Positions 8,322 through 17,099 are shown, counted from the first letter of the stretch. The stretch: 64,000 nt of DNA from Rathayibacter sp. SW19 (GCF_030866825.1 NZ_CP133020.1:3224001-3288000); one strand, 5' to 3'. Numbers and translations: made by a program. The notes: generated by a model not told the origin, from the sequence alone.

Positions 8322-9052
8322 CCGCGCGTCGCACACTGGCCACGGCCGGCCGCGTGCTGAATCAGATCAGGCACGACCCGCGCACAGTCGGACTGCTCGT
8401 GCTCGTGCCCAGCCTGCTGATCGGGCTGATCGCATGGATCTTCACAGACACGCCGGTGTTCGCCACGATCGGGCCGGCGATGCTGGCCCTGTTCCCGTTC
8501 ATCGTCATGTTTCTCGTGACGAGCATCACAACGTTGCGGGAACGGCGCACCGGCACGCTCGAGCGCCTGCTGTCGATGCCCATGGGCAAGGGTGACCTGA
8601 TCCTTGGCTATACGCTCGCGTTCGGCCTGCTTGCCGTCGTGCAAAGCGCGCTGGCGGTTGGTTTCGCGGTGTGGGTGTGCGGCCTGACCATCAAGGGCTC
8701 GATCTGGCTGCTGTTGGCCGTTGCCGTGAGCGATGCCGTGCTCGGCACAACACTTGGCCTGCTCGCCAGTGCGTTCGCGCGCACCGAGTTCCAGGTGGTG
8801 CAGTTCATGCCGTTGATCGTGTTCCCGCAGATCCTGCTCGGCGGCATCTTTCTGCCGCGCGATCAGTTGCCGGATGCTCTGCACATCATCAGCGACTGGC
8901 TTCCGCTGTCCCACGCGATCGACGCACTGAACGCTGTGGCCGCGAACACCCATGACGCCGCGTACATCGGCGGTGAATTGTTGATCATCGGCGCATACGC
9001 GGTCGGCGCTATCGTGCTCGGTTCCATCACCCTGCGCCGGCGCACTCCGTGA
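8318..9052 (+). CDS. ABC-2 type transporter permease
   Basis: A 244-residue membrane subunit with six predicted helices: about 24-42, 50-72, 95-118, 125-150, 160-178 and 218-238. It carries the ABC-2 motif RERRTGTLERLLSMPMG after helix 2 and the late block VFPQILLGGIFLPRDQLP. The start overlaps the ATPase stop by four bases. Together they form one exporter, probably a homodimer of each chain. No regulator lies next to the pair. Confidence 0.9.
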   Translation: MTARRTLATAGRVLNQIRHDPRTVGLLVLVPSLLIGLIAWIFTDTPVFATIGPAMLALFPFIVMFLVTSITTLRERRTGTLERLLSMPMGKGDLILGYTLAFGLLAVVQSALAVGFAVWVCGLTIKGSIWLLLAVAVSDAVLGTTLGLLASAFARTEFQVVQFMPLIVFPQILLGGIFLPRDQLPDALHIISDWLPLSHAIDALNAVAANTHDAAYIGGELLIIGAYAVGAIVLGSITLRRRTP

Positions 9053-9098
9053 CGTCCCACCTTGTGGGTACGGCGTTCAACTGCCGTGGCGTACAGGG

Positions 9099-9764
9099 TC
9101 ACGGACGAGCACAGAATGCGTTCAACGCGCGGTCGTAGGCGCCAGGATTGCTTCGGGTCGCCGCCGTGACGAGGAGTGTGTTTTCACTGAGCACCCTCGT
9201 ATACTCGCCGATCGTCGGAATCTCGACAATCCTCGCCAGGCCACGCCGCCACGCAGCGACGACGCTGTCCAGCACAGCGTCCTCCGGCTCTCCGATCTCG
9301 TGCGCGCTCAACAACAGATTGACAGAATCCTCGTCCCAGCGTGCGAACGCGAGCGTGTCGAAATTGTCCGTTCCGACGGCATCGAACCACGAAGGCGGAT
9401 CCAGCGCGCGTGCCAACTGCTCGAACTCAGTGTGCTCGTCGGCAGCGAGAGCATGTGACGCCAGGTTGACGTCGCCGTCGCGTGTCGCATACCAGGCAAG
9501 GGCAGCCGCCCACAGTCGCCGCCAGACCGGCGCCCAGGACCGTCGCAGCGCCGCGGCCGGATGGTTCTCCGGCGGCATAGTGGGCTCCGGCCACAGCGCA
9601 GGCGGCAGATCATCCGATCCCTGCGCAATATGGTAACTATCGCGCGCCCAGAGCAACTCGCAGATGCGGTGATCGTGATTGTCGATCTCGATCACCATGC
9701 CGTGCGGCCACCTGCTATCCGGCATCGACCACTCCGAGCGCATAGCCCCTGCCAACGCGCTCAC
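9099..9764 (-). CDS. Hypothetical protein, 221 residues
   Basis: I do not recognise this family. The protein is acidic, tryptophan-rich and soluble, with no signal peptide or transmembrane helix. It contains RICELLWARDSYHIAQ, two aromatic helices (RRSWAPVWRRLWAAALAWYA) and an acidic stretch that includes DEDSVNLLLSAHEIGEPEDA. GTG 9764 is chosen because GGAGG lies seven bases upstream (9772-9776). The frame stays open to GTG 9848, but the extra 28 codons lack a ribosome site and run through a hairpin. It is monocistronic, converging with the ABC permease and following the lactone-oxidase operon on the same strand. Confidence 0.65.
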   Translation of the reverse strand: MSALAGAMRSEWSMPDSRWPHGMVIEIDNHDHRICELLWARDSYHIAQGSDDLPPALWPEPTMPPENHPAAALRRSWAPVWRRLWAAALAWYATRDGDVNLASHALAADEHTEFEQLARALDPPSWFDAVGTDNFDTLAFARWDEDSVNLLLSAHEIGEPEDAVLDSVVAAWRRGLARIVEIPTIGEYTRVLSENTLLVTAATRSNPGAYDRALNAFCARP

Positions 9765-9840
9765 GCTCACGCCTCCCTGATCTTTAGTGTGACGCGGCCG
9801 GATCAAGTAGACAAGAGGCTCGTTCGTGGGAGGAACGACC

Positions 9841-10106
9841 GCTGCCACCCGTGGTCGGACGGGTGGCAGCGGGGTCTGTATTGCGGGCAGCCCGAAGATC
9901 CGCTGACGGTCAGTAGGAGCGTCGCGCCGTCGCTACGTTGAGTTGTCGTGTTGAGATTCTCTTTGTTGAGCTTCTCTCAGTAACTTCACAGCATTCGCGC
10001 AGTTGAATCTTGGCAGCGCACAGAGTGCGAGGTCAAGTTATCCTCACCTGGTTGCTACCCGCCTTCGGGGGACAGCCGGTGCAACGTGGTCTTGCGTCAG
10101 GCCGGC
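9841..10106. other. Intergenic stretch with a perfect hairpin
   Basis: GCTGCCACCC (9841-9850) and GGGTGGCAGC (9861-9870) form a perfect 10-bp inverted repeat with a 10-base loop. It could end the lactone-oxidase operon or sit in the 5' region of the hypothetical gene. Three GTTGAG hexamers follow at 9937, 9950 and 9965. I see no gene in the rest of this stretch. Confidence 0.45.
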
Positions 10107-11420
10107 CTACGCGCCGAGCACCGTGCGCAGATACGGGTTCTCGAACACACGGTCCGGGTCGAGATTGTCGCGAACGGCCAGAAAATCGTCGAACCGGGGA
10201 TAAGCCCGCCGCAGAGCCGCCGCATCGCGATTGTGCATCTTGCCCCAGTGCGGTCGGCCGTCGTGCGCCACCATGATCGCCTCGACCGCCTGGAAATACT
10301 CGGTCGGATCCTCGTGCAGATAGCGGTGCACGGCGATGTATCCACTGTCACGCGCATAGGCGGTCGACAGCCAGTTCTCATCGGCCGCTGCCGAGCGCAC
10401 CTCCACGGGAAAGGAGATGCGCCAGCCACGGGATGCGATCAATGACTGAACCTCGGCCAGCGCGGCAGGCACGGCCTCACGCGGTAGTGCGTACTCCATC
10501 TCGCGAAAGCGCACGGTGCGGTTGGTCACGAAAACGCGGGGAGACGCATCCGTGAATTCGCGATTGCCCGTCAATCGCTGCGCCGCTCGATTGAAAGGCG
10601 GAATGATTCCCGGCACGATAGTGCCGGCGCGGCACACGCCGCGATACAGCCCGTTTGCCAGCAGCTCGTCCTCAATGAAGCGTCCCACGCGACCAAGCGG
10701 ATGCCTTTGCACGTCTGCCGGCAGCCGCGTGTTGGTCTTCGTCAGCGCCGTGTCCGTGTGCGGAAACCAGTAGAACTCGAAGTGGTCCTCCTCTTCGGAG
10801 CGTTGCAGGTAGGCGTCGATGACGGCACCGAGCGGTTCCGGCCGTTCGAGGGCGTGCAGCAGGAAAGCAGGCACGCACTGAATCGTCAGGTCGACCAGTA
10901 TGCCAAGGGCCCCGAGCCCGAGCCGTGCGGCGGGCAAAAGTTCGGCGTTTTCGGTCTCGCTGACGCGCAGTAGTTCGCCGTTGCCCGTGACGAGCGTCAT
11001 GGCGACGATCTGCGTGGCCAGGCCGCCGAAGCGTCCTCCCGTGCCGTGCGTTCCAGTTGATGTGGCGCCTGCGATCGACTGCCGGTCGATGTCGCCCATG
11101 TTCTCCATGGCAAGCCCGAACGGCTCGAGCAGACGCTCGAGAGTGAATAGTCGAGTTCCGGCTGCCAGTGTGACGCGGCCGAGCTGTCGATCGACGGAGA
11201 CGATGCCGCTCAGATCGTCGAGGTCGAGCTGCACGCCGGGCGCCACCGCGATTCCGGTGAAGCTGTGCCCCGCGCCAACCGCCTTGAGGGTAAGACCCTG
11301 CTTCCGCGCGGCCTCAACCGCCCGTTGCACGGCTTCGACGCTCGACGGTCGTTCGACTCGTACCGGTCGCACCTTCTGGCTCCGGCCCCAATTGCGCCAG
11401 ACCGCACCCGTCGCCGTCAC
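10107..11420 (-). CDS. D-arabinono-1,4-lactone oxidase-like FAD oxidoreductase
   Basis: A 437-residue vanillyl-alcohol-oxidase-fold flavoprotein. The N-terminal FAD domain contains AVGAGHSFTGIAV, where the His is the usual covalent FAD attachment site, and GDIDRQSIAGATSTGTHGTG. The C-terminal ALO domain ends HWGKMHN...YPRFDDFLAVRDNLDPDRVFENPYL. Relatives oxidise aldonolactones or alditols, making an ascorbate-like product and H2O2; the substrate here is not known. GTG 11420 overlaps the stop of the deaminase gene (GTGA), so it is the last gene of the TetR-MFS-deaminase-oxidase operon. Confidence 0.88.
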   Translation of the reverse strand: MTATGAVWRNWGRSQKVRPVRVERPSSVEAVQRAVEAARKQGLTLKAVGAGHSFTGIAVAPGVQLDLDDLSGIVSVDRQLGRVTLAAGTRLFTLERLLEPFGLAMENMGDIDRQSIAGATSTGTHGTGGRFGGLATQIVAMTLVTGNGELLRVSETENAELLPAARLGLGALGILVDLTIQCVPAFLLHALERPEPLGAVIDAYLQRSEEEDHFEFYWFPHTDTALTKTNTRLPADVQRHPLGRVGRFIEDELLANGLYRGVCRAGTIVPGIIPPFNRAAQRLTGNREFTDASPRVFVTNRTVRFREMEYALPREAVPAALAEVQSLIASRGWRISFPVEVRSAAADENWLSTAYARDSGYIAVHRYLHEDPTEYFQAVEAIMVAHDGRPHWGKMHNRDAAALRRAYPRFDDFLAVRDNLDPDRVFENPYLRTVLGA

Positions 11421-12670
11421 AGGAATGCCTTGCCTTCGCCACGGTAACTTGCAGCCGTTCCGACGATCACTCCGCCTTCCACGAGCTGGAATTCGTTGAC
11501 GTGTTCACTCAACTCCCCCGATTTCGTGTGCCGGAGCCAGATCCGGTCGCCGGGTCGCAACGCCGGGGCCGCTGCCCCCGTCAAGGGGCTCTGCACCTCG
11601 CCCGCCATTTCGCGAGCCACCATCGTGAGTCCGGCCGGCCACGCGAGTTGCGGCATCCGGTCGGCGGCGGGCGGTCCGGATGCGATCCAGCCTCCGCCGA
11701 GCACCGTCACGGTGTGATCGTTCGGCTTGCGCACGACCGACAGTGCGAACGCGGCCGCCGGCGCAGGTCGGAACGAGCGGTAATTGTCGAACAGGTGACC
11801 GCCGAGCAGGCCGCTGCCGGCTGCGATCTCGGTCACAGAGTCATCCGATGAGGTGAATTCGAGTGAACCGGTGCCTCCGCCGTTGACGAACTCGAGGTCG
11901 GCGATCGAGCGAACTGCCGCCACAGCTGCGGCACGCCGTTCGAGCAATTCGGCTTCTGAGTTCTTCTGCATCCAGCGCACGGTCGCTCCCCAGGCGGGCC
12001 GGCCCGCCGGCTGGTCGCCCTGCCCGGCGATTTGCGCTTCGTAGCCCATCATGCCGACTAGCTGGAAACCGGGTCGGGCGACGATCTGTGCGGCGAGTGA
12101 GCGCGCGTCATCCGGGCTGTGGATCGGAGATCGCCACACGCCGAGGTGGCCGAGCGTGCGGGAGTTCCACGACGAGTCCAATTCAAGGCAGACCCGGATG
12201 CTCTCCCGCGCGTCCGGAGCGACGACGGAATCGATCAAGTCGAGTTGCGCGATCGAGTCCACCATCACCGTCACCCGCGCGGCGGACTCCGGCGAGCCGG
12301 CGAGGCGGCGGATCGCTGCTCGGTCTGCCGTCGGGTAGCCGACCACGACGTCTTCGATCGCCGGGTTGTGCTCACTCGCCATCGCCAGCCACAGCGCCTC
12401 GGGCAGTGTGTACGCGAGCACTCCGCCGTAGCCGGGCACTGCCAGCACAGCATCGAGAACGTCGCGCACACGCACCGATTTTGACGCGACCCGGATGCGC
12501 TTGCCCGCCGCGCGGCGCAGCATGTCGTGCGTGTTATGGCGTAGCGCGTCCAATTCGAGCACCGCCAGCGGCGGGTCGAGCTCACGCGTCGCGGCGGTCA
12601 GGCTCGGCCAATAGCGCTCTGGCCGTTCCCAGGCGAACGTGCCGGCGGATTCCGACAGGTCGATTCTCAT
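11417..12670 (-). CDS. Amino acid deaminase/aldolase (alanine racemase fold)
   Basis: A 417-residue PLP enzyme of the D-threonine aldolase / D-serine dehydratase-like group. The N-terminal alanine-racemase barrel carries the PLP lysine in RVASKSVRV. Conserved glycines appear in FVNGGGTGSLEF and the C-terminal domain begins near DRMPQLAW. ATG 12670 overlaps the MFS stop by one base (TGATG), and its own stop overlaps the oxidase start. The longer open frame into the MFS gene is a shadow. Coupling to a lactone oxidase and a transporter suggests uptake and breakdown of a hydroxylated D-amino acid or a conjugate. That role is an inference. Confidence 0.85.
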   Translation of the reverse strand: MRIDLSESAGTFAWERPERYWPSLTAATRELDPPLAVLELDALRHNTHDMLRRAAGKRIRVASKSVRVRDVLDAVLAVPGYGGVLAYTLPEALWLAMASEHNPAIEDVVVGYPTADRAAIRRLAGSPESAARVTVMVDSIAQLDLIDSVVAPDARESIRVCLELDSSWNSRTLGHLGVWRSPIHSPDDARSLAAQIVARPGFQLVGMMGYEAQIAGQGDQPAGRPAWGATVRWMQKNSEAELLERRAAAVAAVRSIADLEFVNGGGTGSLEFTSSDDSVTEIAAGSGLLGGHLFDNYRSFRPAPAAAFALSVVRKPNDHTVTVLGGGWIASGPPAADRMPQLAWPAGLTMVAREMAGEVQSPLTGAAAPALRPGDRIWLRHTKSGELSEHVNEFQLVEGGVIVGTAASYRGEGKAFL

Positions 12671-13929
12671 CAGCGCACCGCTTTCACTCGAGAGACCGCG
12701 AGGGCGCCGGCAAAGGCGAACACGCCGGACATGATGAACAGCCCCGTGAATCCGTTCAGCGCGAGAACGACGAACGCGCCGAGCAGGGGGGCGAGCGCCT
12801 GTGGCACCGCCGTGGCGATGTTCATGATTCCGAGGTCCTTGCCGCGAGCGGCCGGGTCGGGAAGCACCTGGGTCGCCAACGCTTGGTCCACGGCGAGGAA
12901 GCAACCGTAGCCGAGGCCGAGGATGCCCGCGGCGACCATCGCGACCGGCAAGATCGGCACGAATGCCAGCATCAGCGCGGCGATGGCCTGCAGGGTCGAC
13001 GCGATGAAGACGAACGATTTGCGCCTGCCCAGCCGGTCGGAGAGCTTGCCGAAGCCGAGCGCCGCGGCGATCACGAACACCATGTAGATGAGGGTCAGCA
13101 GGATCAGATCGTTCTCCGCGTTTTTGTCGTTCAGGCCGAACTCCAGGAAATACAGCAGCAGCGTCGTGCCGAACGCGTTGCCGAAATTGACGAGGATGCG
13201 ACTGAGCAGCGTCCAGCCGAAATCCGGATACTGACGCGGGCTGATCCACAGGCTTTCGAGGATGCCTCGCATCGACATGGCGGTGCGCAGGTCACGCGAC
13301 AACACGGCATCCGGAAGCAGCAGGAACGGCAGCACGAGCACCAGCAGGAGAACGGCCATCGCGGCATAACCGAAGAAGGTGCCGGTGAACAGGGTCATCA
13401 CGAGCACGAGGCCGAGGATCGTGCCGATCGCTTGCGGCGCGCTCAGCCAGCCGGAGACGTAACCACGCTGGTCCACCGGCACCTGGTCACTGATGGTCGC
13501 TGTCAGCGCCGCCGTCAGAATGCAGAAGCCCGTCAGTGCAAGGCACCAGAACAAGCCGATGCCGACCATGGTGGTCTGTGCGCCGAGGATCAGCAGCGAC
13601 AGCGCGAAGACAAGCGCGCCGATCGCGATCCACGGTCGGCGTCGGCCGAATCTGCTGGTCGTGCGGTCGGACAGTGCCCCGGTGAGCGGAAAGGCGACGA
13701 CCGCGCACAGCCCGGAGATCCCCGAGATGATTCCGAACGCGACGACGTTCTGCACCCACTCGGTCGTATGCAGTTGCGCCTGGATCTGCGCGGGCAGTAG
13801 CAGTTGCACCGGCGTGAGTTGCGCCATCCAGATGCCGAGCCACGCCATGGCGAAGAAGGCGATCCAGCGCCCGCCGACCCGTCGGGTGGGCTCGGCGAAC
13901 AGGGCTGCACGTGCTGCTGTCGTACTCAT
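12670..13929 (-). CDS. MFS transporter
   Basis: A 419-residue, 12-helix major facilitator protein. The motif after helix 2 is GALSDRTTSRFGRRRPW, which resembles the glycoside-pentoside-hexuronide and sucrose-type symporters with their RRRPW signature. The equivalent after helix 8 is GKLSDRLGRRKSF. ATG 13929 has GAGG five bases upstream. It lies seven bases after the TetR stop and is coupled to the deaminase gene. It probably imports the operon's substrate, likely a sugar-like or amino-sugar-like compound. Confidence 0.87.
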   Translation of the reverse strand: MSTTAARAALFAEPTRRVGGRWIAFFAMAWLGIWMAQLTPVQLLLPAQIQAQLHTTEWVQNVVAFGIISGISGLCAVVAFPLTGALSDRTTSRFGRRRPWIAIGALVFALSLLILGAQTTMVGIGLFWCLALTGFCILTAALTATISDQVPVDQRGYVSGWLSAPQAIGTILGLVLVMTLFTGTFFGYAAMAVLLLVLVLPFLLLPDAVLSRDLRTAMSMRGILESLWISPRQYPDFGWTLLSRILVNFGNAFGTTLLLYFLEFGLNDKNAENDLILLTLIYMVFVIAAALGFGKLSDRLGRRKSFVFIASTLQAIAALMLAFVPILPVAMVAAGILGLGYGCFLAVDQALATQVLPDPAARGKDLGIMNIATAVPQALAPLLGAFVVLALNGFTGLFIMSGVFAFAGALAVSRVKAVR

Positions 13930-13936
13930 CAGGACC

Positions 13937-14569
13937 TCATCGTCTCAAGGTGTTCGGTAGTTGTGTTGGGTCTGCGGCAAGGCGAGCGAGCGCATCCGCC
14001 GCGAAATCCATCAGAGCCGCGGCGGCTTCGTCGTCACGGTTGACAAGCCACGACATCGTCAACCCATCGGTCAGTGCGATGAGCGCAGCCGCGATCTCGG
14101 CGAGCGGGCGCGTCCAACACTGACCGCTCTTGTCTGCCGCAATCTTCAGCGTCGATTCGGCGAGCGCGTAGTAGCGCCGGTACTGCCGCTGCGCCAGTTC
14201 TTCCATGCCCGGAGACCGCAGTGCGTACTGTGTCAGTTCGAACATCGCCTTCTCACGCTGCGGGTCCTGCCGCACGCCGATGAAGTACTCTTCGAGCCCC
14301 GCCCGGATGGCGTCGCGCATGGGCACCGGCACGGGCGCCGGGGCGAGCGCAGACGCGATCGTGTGCTCTTCTTGGTCGACGGCCCAGTTGATGAGCTCGC
14401 CCATCAGTTCGTCGCGCGAGGTGAACGCGTAGTGGAAGCTCGCAAGCGACATCCCGGCCTCTGCGACGATCGCGCGCGTTGTCGCAGCGGAGACGCCGCG
14501 CTCCGCGACGACGCGCATGGCCGCGCGCACGAGGGCGGATCGACGTTCAGCTGCGGGGATGCGCGGCAC
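13937..14569 (-). CDS. TetR family transcriptional regulator
   Basis: A 210-residue regulator. Residues 1-55 form the helix-turn-helix (RSALVRAAMRVVAERGVSAATTR, then AGMSLASFHYAF) and the rest is a helical ligand domain. The longer frame to 14746 lacks family similarity. GTG 14569 has GGAGG four bases upstream. It is the first gene of a four-gene operon and lies beside a 24-bp palindrome (14620-14643), the likely autoregulatory operator. The same site could also act on the divergent membrane-protein gene. Confidence 0.88.
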   Translation of the reverse strand: MPRIPAAERRSALVRAAMRVVAERGVSAATTRAIVAEAGMSLASFHYAFTSRDELMGELINWAVDQEEHTIASALAPAPVPVPMRDAIRAGLEEYFIGVRQDPQREKAMFELTQYALRSPGMEELAQRQYRRYYALAESTLKIAADKSGQCWTRPLAEIAAALIALTDGLTMSWLVNRDDEAAAALMDFAADALARLAADPTQLPNTLRR

Positions 14570-14619
14570 GGGACCTCCAGCTCGGCGTTGAGCGTGCGGA
14601 AAATGATTGCGGGCAACCG

Positions 14620-14643
14620 CAACTGGGTCGTTTGACCCAGTTG
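14620..14643. promoter_or_regulatory. Palindromic operator candidate for the TetR regulator
   Basis: CAACTGGGTC and GACCCAGTTG are perfect 10-base inverted arms around GTTT. The site lies 51 bp upstream of the TetR start, between divergent genes, and has the size of a TetR-family operator. Confidence 0.7.
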
Positions 14644-14750
14644 TTAAGTATGCACTATTGCGCGAGTCCGGTTTGACATCCGCGGCATTGACACGTGGAA
14701 TAGTCGGTATAGTGCACAGGCATGCTGCGGGGGACCTTCGGCGCACTCGG

Positions 14751-16997
14751 TTGACGCGAGCGATCGGGGCAATTGCCGGAGCCCTGATGATCGCGGGTCT
14801 CGCTCTTGCGTTCGCGCCAGCAGCGCACGCGAACGGGCAGAGCCAGCAGCCGTCACCGACTGCGGTTGCCTCTGCTGCGCCGAGTACGACGCAACCGTTT
14901 CAGACCTCGGAGCCGACTGCGATGCCGTCGAAGTCAGCGGACCGCAACGACAACGCCGAGGGCGCGACGGACGCGGTTGCGGTGGGGGCCGCACCAACAA
15001 TCGATTCTCCCGCGACTGGCGCGTTCATCGGATCCGGCAGCGCGACGGTGTCCGGAACGCGATCGCCCGGTGACGAGATCCAACTCTTCGTCGGTGATGC
15101 CGGCGATGACCCTGCCTGCATCGTCGCTGCCGCAGGTGCACATTGGAGCTGTGCCGCCGTGAGCCTGCCGAATGGCGCCGCGGTAACGCTTCGCGCCGTT
15201 GTGACCGGCGACCCCGCGCTGACCGCGACGACAATCGTCACCGCCCTGGGGCCACCGACCATCCAGTCGGGCAGCGGCGGAGTGATCAGCAACGGCCTCG
15301 TGCACGGAACGGGCTACCCAGGCGCCGTCGTGACCGCGCGAGTGAGTGGAGCGCACTCCGCCGGCGCCACCTGCAGCTTCGCGGCCGACGCGAACGGCAA
15401 CTGGGCATGCGTGCTCGACGCGAAGCTCGCCGACGGCCGCTATGCGGTCAGCGCCAGCCAGGTCGGGCCGACCGGATTCGGTAGTCGGGAATCTGACAGT
15501 AGCGCGCCGTTGCCGCTGATCTTCGATGCGACCGCACCGATCGCCCCGACGTTGACGTCACCTCCGACAGGCTCAACGATCGCATCGGATGGAAGGACCG
15601 TCTATTCCGGCGTCGGCGAAGACCGCGCCGAGGTCACGGTATGGGCATCGACGCCGCACGGCTCGCAACAGCTGTGCTCGACGGCAGTCAACGCGGGCAC
15701 CTGGCATTGCGTCGGAGCGGCGCTGACACCGGGCACGTACACGATCTCCGCCCTCCAGCAAGATGCTGCAGGCAACACCAGCGCGGCCAGTGCCGCGGTA
15801 AGCCTTCGGGTGACCACCTCAGCACCGCCGGGGTCGGGGCCAGCGTCGGGGCCGTCTTCAACGTCGTCCAACCCGGTGCTGCCATCCGCACCGCCCTCCT
15901 CACCCGGCGCCCCCGGCGGGTCCGCCACAGTGCAGGCGCCGCCGTGGACCACCGTGCCGTCGCCCGGCAGTCCGCCCGCGCCCGGTGCAGCACAGCCGCC
16001 GGCCGCACCGCAGGTGGTCCCGCTGACGACGACACCGTTCACCGCCGCCGTTCGTTCCGTGTCAGGGCTCGACACGTTGTCGACCTGGCTTCCCGCAGCG
16101 TTGTTGGCCCTGATCGCCCTTGCGCTATTGGTGATTCCAGCACGATTGCTCGCCGGCGCGGTGGCCGGCGCGCGCGCGGACGCCGGCAGGGCTGCGGCGA
16201 TCTATCCGCTCCGGCTGTTCGGGCGCAACCGTGGCAGGTATGAATACGACCAAGCCCCGGCACTGCGCACGCCACCGCCGTGGGTGACCACCGCTGCGGC
16301 AGCGTTCTACGCGACTGCGCTGATCACGTTCGCCGGCCCGATCGCGACAGCGGATGCGTACTTCCGCGTGGTTCCTGCCGTGTTCCTGGCGCTCGGCGTC
16401 GTCGGCGCGGTCGCCATCGGAGTACCGCTGCTCGCCGCTCGACGTGCAGCAGGAACCACCGCGACCGCAGCATTCGCGCCTTACTCACTGATGCTTGTGG
16501 CCGCGGCATCCGCCTTCAGCAGGGTCCTCCAACTGCAGCCGACGCTGCTCTACGGTGTAATCGTCGTCGTCACAGTGGTCACGGGCTCCGCGGTCGTCCG
16601 TGGCAAGCTGGCGGCACTGCAGCTCGGCTCGCTCGCGGTTCTCGCCGCGCTCGGCTGGCTGGTACTGGATCTCCTGCCGGGCGCCGACACCGTGACTACG
16701 GCGTTCGTTTCCGAGTTCGTGAATGCCACCGTTCTCCTGGCCGTCGGATCGGCGGCGGTGCTGGTGCTGCCACTGGGTTCACTCCCCGGCCGCGCAATCC
16801 TGCGCTGGTCGCGGGGCATCTGGCTGCTGATCGCGATCGCAATCGAGACGCTGTTGTTCGCCATCCTGGTCCCGATCCAGGACCTCGCAACACATCGAAC
16901 CGGAACACTGGCACTCGCGATCGGCACACTCGTTTTCGCGGCCATCAGCATCTCCGCGTGGCTGTGGCAACGCTACATCGCGCCCGCATTGCGCTGA
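14751..16997 (+). CDS. Secreted-domain membrane protein with three Ig-like repeats
   Basis: A 748-residue protein I do not recognise. A signal peptide (about residues 1-27, ending PAAHA) leads into a Ser/Thr/Pro/Gln-rich linker. Three Ig-like repeats of about 85 residues follow, each with a C-x(8-10)-W-x-C pattern (CIVAAAGAHWSC, CSFAADANGNWAC, CSTAVNAGTWHC). After a proline-rich linker comes a C-terminal membrane domain of eight or nine helices. The start is uncertain. TTG 14751 gives a clean signal peptide; GTG 14712 overlaps a possible -10 (TATAGT 14708-14713). A 10-codon frame from ATG 14722 ends on this TTG. It may bind surface polymers or other envelope parts. Confidence 0.7.
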   Translation: MTRAIGAIAGALMIAGLALAFAPAAHANGQSQQPSPTAVASAAPSTTQPFQTSEPTAMPSKSADRNDNAEGATDAVAVGAAPTIDSPATGAFIGSGSATVSGTRSPGDEIQLFVGDAGDDPACIVAAAGAHWSCAAVSLPNGAAVTLRAVVTGDPALTATTIVTALGPPTIQSGSGGVISNGLVHGTGYPGAVVTARVSGAHSAGATCSFAADANGNWACVLDAKLADGRYAVSASQVGPTGFGSRESDSSAPLPLIFDATAPIAPTLTSPPTGSTIASDGRTVYSGVGEDRAEVTVWASTPHGSQQLCSTAVNAGTWHCVGAALTPGTYTISALQQDAAGNTSAASAAVSLRVTTSAPPGSGPASGPSSTSSNPVLPSAPPSSPGAPGGSATVQAPPWTTVPSPGSPPAPGAAQPPAAPQVVPLTTTPFTAAVRSVSGLDTLSTWLPAALLALIALALLVIPARLLAGAVAGARADAGRAAAIYPLRLFGRNRGRYEYDQAPALRTPPPWVTTAAAAFYATALITFAGPIATADAYFRVVPAVFLALGVVGAVAIGVPLLAARRAAGTTATAAFAPYSLMLVAAASAFSRVLQLQPTLLYGVIVVVTVVTGSAVVRGKLAALQLGSLAVLAALGWLVLDLLPGADTVTTAFVSEFVNATVLLAVGSAAVLVLPLGSLPGRAILRWSRGIWLLIAIAIETLLFAILVPIQDLATHRTGTLALAIGTLVFAAISISAWLWQRYIAPALR

Positions 16998-17026
16998 GCG
17001 CCCGGCGAGCGTGGACCCGGTAAAGG

Positions 17027-17099
17027 TACCCCCGGTGGGACTCGAACCCACACTGTGGCGATTTTAAGTCGCCTGCCTCTGCCATTGGGCTACGGGGGC
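17027..17099 (-). tRNA. tRNA with UAA anticodon (tRNA-Leu by codon), class I shape
   Basis: A 73-nt cloverleaf: acceptor GCCCCCG with CGGGGGT (first pair G-U), anticodon stem GGCGA/TCGCC with loop CTTAAAA so the anticodon is TAA, a five-base variable loop ACAGT, T-arm GTGGG-TTCGAGT-CCCAC and discriminator A. CCA is not fully encoded (CCT follows). The anticodon reads UUA leucine codons, but leucine tRNAs normally have a long variable arm and this one does not. It is a tRNA gene with high confidence; the charging identity is less certain. Confidence 0.82.

Noticed and set aside
9765..9848. 28-codon extension of the hypothetical gene at 9099
   Set aside because: No ribosome site at GTG 9848, the frame crosses a strong hairpin, and a good GGAGG-GTG start lies inside.
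12088..13800. Long plus-strand open frame of 570 codons
   Set aside because: It lies opposite the deaminase and MFS genes, is Arg/Gln/His-rich, and reflects high-GC third-position bias. The minus-strand genes have clear family motifs.
17027..17099. Ochre suppressor tRNA
   Set aside because: The seven-base loop CTTAAAA places TAA, not TTA, at the anticodon, so it reads UUA rather than the UAA stop codon.
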